DNA from: Taudactylus pleione
Lineage: Eukaryota; Chordata; Amphibia; Anura; Myobatrachidae
Direction of reading: 5' to 3'
DNA: 64,000 bases
NCBI GenBank assembly: GCA_031769625.1
Contig: JAUIMM010000017.1
Span: 2,408,501 to 2,472,500 of the forward strand
Shown: positions 32,326 to 43,213 of the stretch, piece after piece
Position numbering within the stretch: the stretch's first letter is position 1
Layout of the letters: every line of letters begins with the position of its first letter
Notes under the pieces: model-generated
Told to the model about the DNA's origin: nothing
Databases searched by the model: none
What the model saw: only the letters and a program-made list of their open reading frames with translations
Position numbers and translations under genes: made by a program

Positions 32326-32649
32326 TCATATCAGCCTGGGCCAAAGCTTTTTCAGTTCCTTTAATTCTCCAATTTCTTCTACTTTTTTCAAACCTATAAT
32401 AGACTTGATGTCCGATATAGAGCATAGATGTTTGATCTTAAAATGTAACGAAAGTGAATTTTTATCGAAATCCTTTTTAATATTGCGAAGATGTTCAGCC
32501 CATCTTTCTCTTAATCTCCTTTTAGTTTTGCCAATATATTGTAAACCACATTTACACTCTATAATATAAATGCAGTTAATGGAGTTACATGTCATAAATT
32601 CCTGTATTTTATAACTTTGTTTTGTGGAATTAGAAACTATCTCCTCCAC
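32326..32649 (-). pseudogene. Penelope GIY-YIG endonuclease domain
   Basis: 107 codons carry a clear GIY-YIG nuclease: CIYIIECKCGLQYIGKTKRR at residues 27-46 gives the two signature strands (IYIIEC and QYIGKT), followed by RERWAEHLRNI with the catalytic Arg and the His of helix 1. KDFDKNSLSLHFKIKH is typical of the Penelope clade, where the nuclease sits C-terminal to RT and nicks target DNA for primed reverse transcription. Its junction with the RT is broken by the 32817 MITE and by stops near 32650-32690. Confidence 0.9.
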
Positions 32650-32685
32650 TTTATTTGGCTGTAATTTATGTGACGTACAAACGAA

Positions 32686-32811
32686 TCATGAACCACACCT
32701 ATGAAAACCCTTTGTTAGAGTGCGCCCTGTTTTTCTTTCTGGGATTGCACTCTTAACTAAGTGGTTCTTCAAGTTAGGAGCTTTCTTATAAATAAAGTGG
32801 GGATTTTGAGG
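32686..32811 (-). pseudogene. Penelope RT-endonuclease linker, distal part
   Basis: The frame reads NPHFIYKKAPNLKNHLVKSA, the segment that joins the RT thumb to the nuclease in Penelope-like proteins (family style: F-x-[FY]-[RK]-x-x-x-x-L-[RK]-[ND]-x-L-V-x-[SA]). It starts right at the inserted MITE's TAA duplication at 32814. Confidence 0.75.
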
Positions 32812-32816
32812 AATAA

Positions 32817-33217
32817 GGGGGAGATGTATTAACGGCAAAAATGCAGTAAAACCCCCGAAAATGCAGTTTTCGGGGGTTTGACCGCATTCCCCGTATGTAT
32901 TAAGCAGCAGAATGCAGCGCATTCTGCTGCTTCGCGTCGCTAGGTAACGCCACCTTCAGGTGGCGTTACCCAATAGAAACCTATGGGCTTCTTAGCGCGA
33001 TGCTCAGGGCTGGGAGGGATCCGGACGGATCCCTCCCATGAGCCCCTGCGGCCTTCTGCGCATGCGCAGAAGGACTTCTGGGTGTTAAACCCGGAAGTCC
33101 TTCTGCCCTGCAGCATCGCAAAGGACAGCTCTCATCGAGAGAGCTGTTCTTTGCGATATTCTTGGTACATACCGCGGTATGTACGTGGAGTCGGGGGGGA
33201 TGTACCGCATCTCCCCC
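32817..33217. mobile_element. Harbinger-like MITE, TAA duplication, inserted in Penelope ORF
   Basis: Terminal repeats GGGGGAGATG and CATCTCCCCC; TAA on both sides (32814-32816 and 33218-33220), the usual 3-bp target of PIF/Harbinger transposases. 401 bp. The interior is rich in hairpins: CCCCCGAAAA/TTTTCGGGGG, GCAGCAGAATGC/GCATTCTGCTGC, CCTTCTGCGCATGCGCAGAAGG. Second copy split at 28146-30575. Confidence 0.92.
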
Positions 33218-33220
33218 TAA

Positions 33221-33461
33221 CTCCTTTAAGACCCGGATCTTGAGACAGAATAAACCAGTGTTTCTTAAAAATCTTTTCAATCATTGAATGTTGGTTATTG
33301 TAAGTAGTGATAAATGGAAGAAAGGTGTGATCAACTATCTTAGAGGTATTATTATATTCTAGAAGTTTATCTTGTGAAGTATTTTTCATCTCTTCAATCG
33401 TACTGTCAATTGTTCCTTCATCATATCCTTTCGATATAAATTTGGACTTTAAATTCTTCAC
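33221..33461 (-). pseudogene. Penelope RT thumb and distal region
   Basis: In gene sense this part reads KSKFISKGYDEGTIDSTIEE, then LPFITTYNNQH, then IFKKHWFILSQDP, matching the C-terminal part of Penelope RTs just before the linker. The reading ends where the MITE interrupts it at 33217-33220. It is separated from the palm (33582 upward) by about 120 bases with a stop. Confidence 0.78.
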
Positions 33462-33581
33462 CTGTTCTTCAAAGATGTTAACATCAGTACAGTTACGATG
33501 AATACATTGAATCTGGCCTTGTAACCAATGTGGATGATGGTGACTAGTAATATTGATGTAAGAGTGGGTTTGGTGTAATTC

Positions 33582-34064
33582 CTAATTGCCTTCTCTATAG
33601 ATTAAAAGATCTAAAAAATGTACTTCTTTCTTATTAATATCAAAAGATAAAACAATATTAAAATCATTCTTATTAAGTGTCTCACAGAAAACATCCAGTT
33701 CACCTCGTGTCCCTTTCCATATGAAAAAAATATTGTCTATAAAACGAATCCAAAGTGCAATTTTTTCAATGAAGGGATTATTACTCCACACTGTATGATC
33801 CTCCCACCAGCCCATGAATAAGTTCACGTAGGCTGGTGCGAAATGAGTCCCCATTGCTGTACCTCTATTTTGCATATAAAATTGATTGTTTGACCAAAAG
33901 AAATTATTGGTTAAAATAAATAAAATGGCTTCTTTAATAAAATCTGCTTTATCCTGATTTATCCTGTCTTCTTCATTTTCAAACGCATATTCTACTGCTT
34001 TTAAACCTATTTTGTGTTCAATGAGGGTGTATAACGATCCAACATCGGCTGTAACTAGAAACAC
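33582..34064 (-). pseudogene. Penelope reverse transcriptase palm
   Basis: 160 codons hold the polymerase core. TADVGSLYT at residues 5-13 gives the first catalytic Asp. RGTAMGTHFAPAYVNLFMG at 67-85 is the Penelope G-x-x-M-G-[ST]-x-x-[AS]-P motif. RFIDNIFFIWKG at about 107-118 is the catalytic box, where most relatives have DD; the second Asp is Asn here, which may inactivate it. VHFLDLLIYR lies near the end. The N-terminal part (34018-34852) is in other frames. Confidence 0.9.
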
Positions 34065-34852
34065 TTCTGAGGGTTCGGAGAAAGATTTTCATTTGCTTAA
34101 TCACATCAATTGTGTCTTTCACATAGGATTTCATTTTACTAACTTTGGGTTGGAGGTAAAAATCGACATAATGTGATAAATTCGAGGAAATAGAATCTGT
34201 GCCTGCAATTATAGGGCGTCCCGGGGAGTTTATGGGGTCTTTATGAATTTTGGGTAGAATATATAGTACAGGTAGTACTGGTTCCTTTTTAATCAAATAT
34301 TCATTTTCAGTTGATGTAATAGTACATTTGTTCTCCCATTTATCTAACATACTGATGAACTTCTTTTCAATTTTTTCAGTAGGATTCCCTCTCAAGAGGG
34401 TATACGTGTCTTTATCGCTCAGTTATCTCTGGATTTCCTTATTGTATTTGTCAATATCCATGACAACTATCCCGCCCCCTTTATCTTCCGGTTTTATAAT
34501 AATATCCCTGTTTTATTCAAGTTTCCTCATAGCATCGAATTCTTCCTTACTTAAATTATATTTAGCTTTGTTCTGTGGTGGAATCTTTTCAATTTCTGCA
34601 CACACAATATTGTTGAAGCTGTTAATAAAGCAACCTCTGTTGAAAACAGGATTAAATGTACTTAGGTTTGAAATGCTTAATTTCTTCCTGCATACTATTA
34701 ATTCCTGCAAAATACTTTTTTAGACTCACTCTCCATATAAATTTCTGCACGTCTAAATAGGTCTCAAATTTATTTAATTTGTTCACCGGAGCAAATTTCA
34801 AACCTTTCTTCAGAATAGCGTCTTCATTTTTATCCAAAATATGGGAACTCAA
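34018..34852 (-). pseudogene. Penelope protein N-terminal and RT fingers
   Basis: Several short frames, out of phase with each other, together give the expected order: SSHILDKNEDAILKKGLKFA and LNKFETYLDVQKF (34852-34740); then a CFINSFNNIVCAEIEKIPP segment; an acidic AMRKLE region near 34513; and LPVLYILPKIHKDPINSPGR with PIIAGTDSISSNLSHYVDFY (about 34150-34300), the fingers motif of Penelope RTs. At least three frame changes separate these parts, so the gene is dead. Confidence 0.82.
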
Positions 34853-35200
34853 ATTGAAAATGATGGTTGCTGTAGTATTGCTCGTTAGGGATGCAGGGTG
34901 TATCCTACTTGTTTTCCTCTTATCTCCTTTCCCCCTTTTACCTCTATGTGTTCGTTTATGTTTATCTATTAGAAGTGTCTTCTTAGCATTCGTCCTCTGT
35001 CCAAAAAAGCCTCCCGATCAAGAGGTTCAAACCATGCATGAGCAATAGGGTTAGAGTATCCAAAAAAAAAGTTGATGTATATAAAATATATTAATCTGAT
35101 TTTAGTGTTTAGAGTATCTGGTAATGTAACAAAGACTAACACAGAGCACAGAGTTGGGGCTAAAAGGGCACTATCTGCAACTGTTGGCTTGGGCAACAAA

Positions 35201-36137
35201 TCGACTAGTCTGACTAGTCTCTAAATAATATTTGTATTTGTACTTCATATAAACACAAGTTGTCACCTATTTGAAGAGCTGTAACTACAGCTATGTAATG
35301 TGAACCCATACCCAGGGCACTTAAATGTCTACTTATAGTCAGGGACAAAGCCGGTAGAGGTCCAGGCACCAAGCGGAGACGGATCAGCAATCTCTTTAGA
35401 GTTATTAATAGATTAGATTAATATACCACTGTTGAACTGTCCCCAAAGGAACAAGAATGAAATGATAGGTGCACCCACAGGAGCGTCCCCAGTTATGACA
35501 CACAGCTAGCTGCATACATTGACTGCAGCCACTGTTTCCATAAGGGGCGAAGATCTTTCTGTGTCCCGCTCTGCCTCCTGACTTCTACTCCTTCTCCCTC
35601 ACCGTTAGATCACTTTCTGCTGCTCCTTCATGGTCCCCCTGCTTCGATCATTCAGCATCTAATTAATTTAGATGTAGCCACCCCCCTCCCCCTGTGTACA
35701 TGTTTGTATCACCCCCTATGACTCTCATATAAGTGCCTGTGTCCTTTTATTATTATTTTATTTCCAATATTCTTTTACAATTAGCTACTGTCACACACTT
35801 TTCACCTGTACTCGTCTCCATACACAGTTCCAATTTCCCATTACCTCCTACTGCCACCCCAAGTGCCAATTGTCCCTTCTTCAGACATTATCTTCCTCCT
35901 TCTCCTCTGATGAAGTCGCTGGAGTCCACTGGCTGCCGGTGAGAAGCAATGTGGATGAACCTGAGAATGGTAGCTAAACATCATTTCCTGATATTAATCA
36001 TTTTTGCCCAATAACCATGCTAATGCTGGCAATAATCCTAAAGGTGATAAGATTTGCTTATGTGAATTGCACAAGTATTATGGAGGTCTACAATATCATT
36101 ATGTTTTCCACTATAGTGGATCTGAGAAGTTCTCTCA
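35201..36137. other. Unassigned sequence
   Basis: No gene, array or terminal repeat was recognised. Confidence 0.4.
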
Positions 36138-36530
36138 AAGGGGCATATTTAATAAGTATTGGCTTCTAGACCCGATAATTATAATTTCTTATATCTGCTA
36201 TTCACTTCACATGTAGAGACAGGGGCTCGATAGGAGCCTACACATGTGATGTATAACAGTAAGGTGATTGCATTAGTGAATACTTTACTTTTAGTTTCTG
36301 GGGGCAGCTGCGCATGTGCGGTCTGCTGATCATGCATAGGCGAGTGCTAAGGTAGGGGTCCTATGATCCATCTCCTGGCACAATTTTGCAAAGTTTAGCC
36401 TATAGGCTACAATGGCTAACGCCATATTCAGATAGCATTAGCTGTTGGGGGCCGAGCTCCAGAAGGCTTCGCTTTCTGGAGCTTGGTAAATTTGGCAAGA
36501 AAGCAGACCCCATAGGTTTTTAAGGGTGCT
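36138..36530. mobile_element. Probable MITE remnant with internal hairpins
   Basis: Begins GGGGCATATTTAATAAG, a MITE-like end, and contains hairpins such as AGCTCCAGAAGGCTTCG with TTTCTGGAGCT (about 36455-36483). No matching right end was found. Confidence 0.35.
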
Positions 36531-36550
36531 GCTTTTTGCGGTTGAAAAAG

Positions 36551-36914
36551 AGGTAAGGGCCAATGAAGAGGTATGGCCAGCAACCAGAGAGAGTGTGGTT
36601 ACCACTTTGCCCAGCCAGTCTTTGTGGCCTATTTATTCATTATTATTTGCAGGACATCCCCCAAAGACAAACATTTTCAGTGGGTACCCAGAAATAATAA
36701 GTGTCCCCCAAATGTACTGTACTGATACTACAGGGGACTGCAGTAGATAACATAATTATACATACAGTACATTTGGAGGATACTTATTATTTCTGGATAT
36801 ACCCCCTAATACACCTGCAAATAATAACTGATTAATAGGCCCAAAGACTGGCTTGTCAAAGTGGGACCGAACTCTGGTAGCTGGCCGTACCTTCCTTTTC
36901 ATGGGTCCTTAACA
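36551..36914. repeat. Long inverted repeat (foldback), arms about 150 bases
   Basis: The left arm (36551-36724) is matched in inverse by the right arm (36763-36914). Paired segments include GCCAGTCTTTG/CAAAGACTGGC, ATTATTTGCAGG/CCTGCAAATAAT, CAGAAATAATAAGT/ACTTATTATTTCTG and CCAAATGTACTGTA/TACAGTACATTTGG. The loop is about 38 bases. Likely a foldback MITE; a transcript would form a long hairpin. Confidence 0.88.
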
Positions 36915-37444
36915 TTGCATTTCCACTACTAGCCTCTTCAGTGTTTTTTTTTTTTTAAATTCATTTAAACTTTACCTGACATGCTGACTATGCACCCTCC
37001 TAAAACACACTACGATATTTCCTGGGCACCATAGCATGTTGTTGTTCTGGACTCCATGTCTCTCATGCTACGCCACTGTTTTCAGCTCTAGATTTACATT
37101 AACATTCTGAATAGGCATAGTAAATACAAATGTGAGTAGATATATTTGTTTCTTACTATATGGTAGATATGCTGAATGCTAAGCTTTCCTATAAGAGAGT
37201 ACATCTGCATTACTTTCATGGTACAATGGAAATGATTATCAAAACTCTACTCTCTAGTGTTAATATTCATATATGGAAGTCTCTCTCCCCCTCTCTGTAC
37301 CTCTTTCTTTCTCTACCCCAGAGGGGTGCCGTAGTGCCACTTCTCCCACTACTTTGATTGTATGGACCAACAGACTGATTAGTGACTGAAGTTGTATTCT
37401 CTGCCCCTTGGAAACAAGGGGTTTGTAAGATGATCTGGCACTTA

Positions 37445-37994
37445 GGGGGTCATTCAGACCTGCTCGCGAGTGGCAGTAAGCTCGCAAGCGGGTCGATGTT
37501 CCCCACTGCGCATGCGCACGATGGAGGGAGCTCCGTCGTGCGCATGCGCGAGACCCGGGGAGCGACGGGCTTTCCATCGCTCCGGGTCTCGCACCAAAGG
37601 GGGCGTGCTGTCGATGTTGATTGACAGCACACCCCCTTTGGTGGGCATCCCGGGGGCGTGCCTGCCAGACGGAGGCGTTCCCAAGGGAACGCCTACCGTC
37701 TGAAGCCAGCCCCACTGACATCACTAGTGATGTCAGTGGGAGTGATTTTGGCTCTGATAGAGCCAAAATTACTCCAGGGCTTGTGGCAGGGAGACCCTAC
37801 CGCAGGGTCTCCGTTGCAAGTCCGATGGTCGCGATGGTCAAGACCATCGCGACCATCTTTTTGGCCGCTCGCATATGCTGTGGGTGGTCACCCACAGCTA
37901 TACGAGCGGCCAGGAGGCCGCTCCATTTTCATGGAGGAGGGCCCTGATTCAGAGCGAGCGCTCTGGTCAGAGCGTTCGGCTCTGAATCAGGCCC
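37445..37994 (+). mobile_element. Hairpin-chain MITE, copy C (best preserved)
   Basis: 550 bp with TTA on both sides (37442-37444 and 37995-37997). Successive non-overlapping stems lie at 37457-37494, 37508-37549 (18 of 19 paired), 37550-37590, 37592-37643 (20 of 21), 37666-37702, 37711-37740 (perfect), 37740-37774, 37790-37812, 37824-37857 (perfect), 37863-37911, about 37922-37938 and 37942-37993. Little of the element is unpaired. No coding capacity. Confidence 0.92.
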
Positions 37995-38329
37995 TTAGTT
38001 CATAGACAGCATTTTCCATGGATAATTCAGCTGATAACGTGATAAGACATACAGTAAGTGCAATCCCCCTTAGCTGATACTAGTAAGGTTGCTGCTTAGT
38101 AGTGCAACTAGTACAGTACAGAGTTGTAAAAAAAAGAAGACATAAAAATTATCTTGCTGCACATTGTTGTCATTGATTAATGAGTCACCACCGTGCTCCA
38201 CCACATTATAGCCAGGGAAATACAAAAGGAGTATTGTTCATTGCCCATTTGGAACACATCTCCATATTAAATTACATCACTTCTATTTGGACACAGCGTG
38301 ATGGGATCAAGGTCAGTGCAAGATTTCTT

Positions 38330-38520
38330 TGCACCCTAGGCAAAACATCGGCCTACTGCTCCCCACATCCACAAGCACCACCAATACTCAATTCCCGTCC
38401 TCAGGAAGACGGAGCCTTATAAGTTCCACAGCCCCCCCTGCATTAAGTACAGCTGTGACTCAGTGGCGCCCCCAGATCCTGGTGCCCTAGGCAGCTGACT
38501 AAAGCTCCCTAATGGCAGAG
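38330..38520. mobile_element. hAT remnant
   Basis: Phrases GCACCCTAGGCAAAA, TGGTGCCCTAGGCAGCTGAC and GAGCCAGCCCTGG resemble the end of the 28223 hAT element. Borders are not defined. Confidence 0.4.
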
Positions 38521-38529
38521 CCAGCCCTG

Positions 38530-39350
38530 GGGGGGGACACAAATACTTCCTGCACTGCAGTATCTTCTGGTGACTTTACATCTGTCAATCAGTATAAGGA
38601 GAAGAAAGGGGATTACTGCACAGTATTTAGGACTAATTTTAGAGTACTCTTTGTGTAATATTTATACCAACAATAGATATAATATTATTATCACAAAGAT
38701 ACCGGGTTTGCAGTGCTCCACAGAGTCAAAAAGTAAATAATCATAAAAAAGTTATTTGCTGTAGGGTGCAGAAAAAAGAAGGAACTCTTATTTGGGGTAA
38801 CTCTTTTTGTAAAGATAAAATGTAAGTTTTATGTATTATATTTCTAAAATAAATTGGAGTCCCTGAAATGTTTCAGAAAAAATCAGAGATACTGGAAGAA
38901 AATATTTAGAAGGCACAACTAATCACATAGAGTTAATCTTTTTCTTGCAATTCACAAAATTAATAGTGTAAGTGTAATAGTGTAGAATGAACTGAACAAA
39001 TACACAATGATAATGCATAGTATAAGACAGGTGTTCCTTACCGGTGTATAAAAATTAGAAGGTCACATCACATCAGGAAAACTTATTGGCAAATAAGCAT
39101 AAGTGTATGGTAATAAGCACTCGTCAGAGTAGTGTCTAATTATATCACAAGTGTGAAACAAAAGACCATGGATATGACTGAAGGCATTCACATGGGTTAA
39201 AGTTTCAGTTTGTGAAACGCAGGTGGAGACAATGGACCATGGATACAATTATATGCATTCATAAGCAATTGATTTTGAGTCCAAGAAACGCTACAAATAA
39301 TATAGATAATATGAAGACACACTAGGAAAAATTAAATCCTTCTTGGTATA
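38530..39350. other. Unassigned AT-rich sequence
   Basis: No gene or array seen. A loosely repeated phrase (GACCATGGATA, GGACCATGGATACA) occurs near 39164 and 39235. Confidence 0.4.
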
Positions 39351-39358
39351 ATAACGAC

Positions 39359-39733
39359 AAGGGCCGTAGAGAGCGGTATTGGGCCACAGTACTGTAGGGG
39401 GTGTGGCCTAAAATTGCATGGTTTGGCCACACCCCCTACAAAAAATGTAAAAAATAATAATTCTGGTGGCTCCGTGTTCCCCTCAGCTAGGGGCAGATCC
39501 TGGGGGAGGGGGGCGCGATCACTGTGATCACTTCCTCCCTGTCCCCGCACATCAAGTGCAGGCAGAGGAGACTGCTGCACTGCTGATCTCAATGACAGCA
39601 GCCTCCTGGGACCCATTGCAGCCCAGCAAACAGTAGAGTGTGCTGGACTGGGGTTAGAGAGGATTCTGCTGTGGTGCTGACAGGTGGGGGGGCAGGGGGG
39701 TAGTGGCGAATCCGTGCACCTGAAGCGCCCCTC
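39359..39733. mobile_element. hAT-type MITE of the GC-rich family, inverse copy
   Basis: Starts AAGGGCCGTAGAGAG and shares, in inverse, the ACACCCCC, GCGCGATCACTGTGATC, and AGACTGCTGCA segments of 4739-5091 and 12846-13250. The right end (AAGCGCCCCTCC) corresponds to GGGCGCCGAG of the other copies. No matching flank could be found. Confidence 0.65.
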
Positions 39734-39778
39734 CAACAAACCCAGGTTATTAGTAATTTTTAAACGGCAACAGATATA

Positions 39779-39961
39779 GGGGTCTATTTACTAAGCAGTG
39801 TTAGGAGACAGAGTGAAAAGTGATAAGGTGCCAGCCAATCAGCTCCCAACTGTCATTTTTCAAACACAGCCTGTGAGATGGCAGTTGGGAGCTTATTGGC
39901 TGGCACCTTATCACAGACTTTTCACTTTTCATCTCATAACACTGCTTAGTAAATAGACCCC
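39779..39961. mobile_element. Near-palindromic MITE with ATA duplication
   Basis: The ends GGGGTCTATTTACTAAGCAG and its inverse CTGCTTAGTAAATAGACCCC bound 183 bp. ATA flanks both sides (39776-39778 and 39962-39964). Inner arms GATAAGGTGCCAGCCAAT and ATTGGCTGGCACCTTATC extend the pairing, so the whole element folds as one hairpin. Confidence 0.9.
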
Positions 39962-40477
39962 ATAAACTCTAACCACGCTCTGCTGTCTTCTCTCTGAAAG
40001 AGGAGTTATGTTTTCCCAGCTTGTTGATATATGTATACTAATTGCACTTGCGTGATATGAGAAGGGAGTTTACCCTTATTTTCCCTTTGACCTCTGTCCA
40101 TAACTGTGTGCTCTACTCTATGGTGTTCAAACCTCCACTGAACTGTTTAATTTGGCCTGTTTAGTGTTGTATTTGACCTCCATACATAAGGAACGATTCA
40201 TCACATCATTGATTAGGTCTTCAACAAAAGTAACACTGTTGCTGATAGGGACCGTGTTTGATTTTGGGTCTAGGTTTCAACATCCTTTGGAATTCTCACT
40301 GCATCCAACAAGAATCTTTTCCACTGATCTTCTTTGTTACTTGATGCATTTAGCAAATGCTTTGCATCCAAATGTGTTTTATTCTCAGTTTATCATTATG
40401 CAATCTCAGAACGCAGAACTTCGAACATACACACTATGATATATTGTGTACAATTAATTGTTTCTCCTGTACACTGT

Positions 40478-40990
40478 GGGCCTGATTCATTGAAGGACAG
40501 TATTACATAACAGCTGCGTCTTTGTATGCAGTGGCTGTGCTAAAATATGTAAAAGCAGCAGGAGGCATCTGTAGTATGCAATGCTTTTGTGATCCGCTGC
40601 TGAGTCCAAAGACGCTGTGTCGGGTCATCTGAGAAATCCTCAAGTTACTCAGGATGGCCAGTGTTTTCAAGCTGCTTGGGCCAGGGAAACTACACCGGAA
40701 GACGCAGACCCTGTCCTCGGCACACCTACAAAAGGGGCTGACATGCTCCCATTTTGTATAACGCTCCCTGTTGCCGCCCCCTCCCCACTCCCAAATGGCT
40801 GCAGACTGTTACTCACCTGATGTCTGCAACTACACTGCGTCCTATGATGCAGGACCAGATTTGCACATGTGTTGTTTAGTGCTCAACTTCTAAATACTTG
40901 GTAAAGTCCCTAGCATCTAGAGGTTGAGCGCAGGACTTCCCATATTTTCATATCGATTGTTGTGAGGTTGGGCACCTTTTGACTCAGAAA
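40478..40990. mobile_element. Fragment with a GGGCCTGATTCA end
   Basis: The terminal sequence GGGCCTGATTCATTGAAGG occurs at 40478 but no inverse partner follows. Probably a truncated member of the group to which 8915 and 22455 belong. The right border is a guess. Confidence 0.35.
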
Positions 40991-42020
40991 CCCCTATCCA
41001 TCAATGTTACAGTATCTAAAAGTGAGCCCTGTTATACAATTCACCCCCAAAAAGTGACTTGTTTAGTTAGCTATCCTTTTAAGATACTGAAGGTATCTGC
41101 AATTCAGTAACTGGTAAAATGGATCTAGAAATGTGTGAATATTCAGTGAGACTTGGGTAGCCCACCATGAGAGGTAAAGACACCATTAGGGAATGCTTTA
41201 AACTGAGAATAAAAGCAGAGTCTTCAGTGTAAATTCTGCCATCATAACCTTACTACACTTGTATATCTCTGACATCTCGTATATAAAAGGGAACCTGGTT
41301 TTCAGATGCTCTATTGTAGAGATAGTAGTTCTTGTTTTGTTTCAGTTTTAAAATACTTTCTGTTGTGGAGAAGCACTGGGAATGCCCTTTTGACAAAACA
41401 GTCTTCCTGTAATAAATTAGTCTGTGGTCCCTGCACAGATGCCTTCCCCGCTTGTCTGAAACCTTCCTGTGACTCAGGCATAACTTCATATAATATGATC
41501 TCTCTGTCTGATCCTGTTGTGATTGCTTCCTCATGTCCCAGAAGAAAAATTGTATTTTTACATCTCAGATGGATTTATACAATAGACGGTTTTTGGCTGC
41601 CCTGACTAGAAAACTACCCAATTCCATATCTAGCCACAAGCTAAATAGTTTATTAAAGAATCTAGGAAGCTTGTAGCTGTGGTTGCATTGTTCTGATTGC
41701 AATTTAAAAGTGTCCTCTGTTCTCCATGGTATTTTAATACATATCCAATCAACTTTGTTTTGGGGCTAAGTTAATATTGTAGTCTCAAAAATAGGAGTGT
41801 GGAAAATACAGGAGATGGGAGCATTGCAGGAAAAAAGCATCCAATCAATTTTATTTTGATAATGAACTTTTCAGATTGGGGACAACATAAGATACATAAA
41901 ACTGGTCCACACAAATGCCTAAAAAAAAAAAAAATTGGCGCTTTAAACCTTATAGCTAAATCATAGATAAATTGCCATTTTTGGCAACCCAAATCTCTCT
42001 CTTCAACTTCAAAATCTATG
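40991..42020. other. Unassigned sequence
   Basis: No gene, array or terminal repeat was recognised. Confidence 0.4.
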
Positions 42021-42349
42021 CAGGATTGGACTGGCCCACAGGGGTACAGGGGAAATCCCCGGTGGGCCTCACTGCCTGTGGGCTCATCCCCCTCCACTAG
42101 GTATCAGGTTTCAGACTTTAAATTATTGATTGTTACTCTATTAGATGGTCAGTTACCAGGTGGAGCAGGATCACTGATCAACATGGAGGCTTGGTTCCCT
42201 TCTATAGAAAATACCAAGATTTGCCTAATGGTTAGCCAAGCATCTGTGGTGGCTTGCCACACCCCCTCTGGTGGTTGACCACACCCCTTAAGCATGGGCC
42301 CCTACCACTGATTTCCCCAGTGGGCCCCTCATGCCCCAGTCCGATACTG
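42021..42349. mobile_element. hAT MITE, 7 of 8 target bases duplicated
   Basis: Ends CAGGATTGGACTGG and (inverse) CAGTATCGGACTGG. Flanks AATCTATG (42013-42020) and AATCTATA (42350-42357). 329 bp. The interior has CCACACCCCCTCTGGTGG and ACCACACCCC repeats. Confidence 0.85.
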
Positions 42350-42374
42350 AATCTATATGACTTTATATGTATGT

Positions 42375-42476
<102 letters not shown>

Positions 42477-42724
42477 TCAGGTGCATAAATATTGGGACAT
42501 TGACAGAATTTTCATATTTTGGCCTCTATTCACCACAATGGCTTTGAAATGAAACAAACAAGATGTGATTTAACTGCAGACTTTCAGATTTAATTTGAGG
42601 GTAATTACATCCAAATCAGGTGAACGGTGTAGGAATTACAACGGTTTCTATATGTGCCTCCCACTTTTTAAGGGGCCAAAAGTAATGGGACAAACTAAAC
42701 AATCCTAAATCTAACTTTCACTTT

Positions 42725-43213
42725 TTAATACTTTGCTGCAAATCCTTTACAGGCAATTACAGCCTGAAGTCTGGAACGCATAGACATCACCAGACGCTGG
42801 GTTTCATCCCTGGTGATGCTCTGCCAGGCCTCTACTGCAAATGTCTTCAGTTCCTGCTTGTTCTTGGGGCATTTTCCCTTCAGTTTTGTCTTCATCAAGT
42901 GAAATGCATGCTCAATCGGATTCGGGTCAGGGGATTGACTTGGCCATTGCATAACATTCCACTTTTTAGCCTTAAAAAACTCTTTGGTTGCTTTTGCAGT
43001 ATGCTTCGGGTCATTGTCCATCTGCACTGTGAAGCGCTGTCCAATGAGTTCTGAAGCATTTGACTGAATATGAGCATATAATATTGCCCGAAACACTTCA
43101 GAATTCATTCTGTTGCTTTTGTCAGCAGTCACATCATCAATAAATACAAGGGAAGCAGTTCCATTGGCAGCCATACATGCCCACGCCATGACACTACCAC
43201 CACCATGCTTCAC
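42725..43213 (-). pseudogene. Tc1 transposase, C-terminal catalytic part
   Basis: 162 codons from KHGGGSVMAWACMAA, the standard Tc1 segment, to the C terminus. The second catalytic Asp lies in VQMDNDPKHTAKAT, and the Glu in SPDPNPIEHAF. There are 34 residues between the first Asp of DND and that Glu, so this is a DD34E enzyme. It is out of frame with the part encoded upstream (break near 43210-43240), so no full protein is made. Confidence 0.92.

Larger units (their letters stand above)
30748..35200 (-). mobile_element. Penelope-like retroelement, decayed
   Basis: In minus-strand order the element has an N-terminal SSHILDKNEDAILKKGLKF region, a reverse transcriptase and a GIY-YIG endonuclease. 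About 1.5 kb of terminal repeat-like sequence follows, holding a hammerhead-type fold and degenerate CCGGAAGTGG repeats. A TA-rich end with TGCACTCAC closes it near 30748. RT plus C-terminal GIY-YIG is diagnostic of Penelope-like elements. Frameshifts and a MITE insertion (32817-33217) disable it. The upstream border near 35200 is approximate. Confidence 0.88.

Noticed and set aside
39049..39090. Another possible hammerhead core near CACATCAGG
   Set aside because: No GAAA with a stem II at a suitable distance and no matching cut-site segment.
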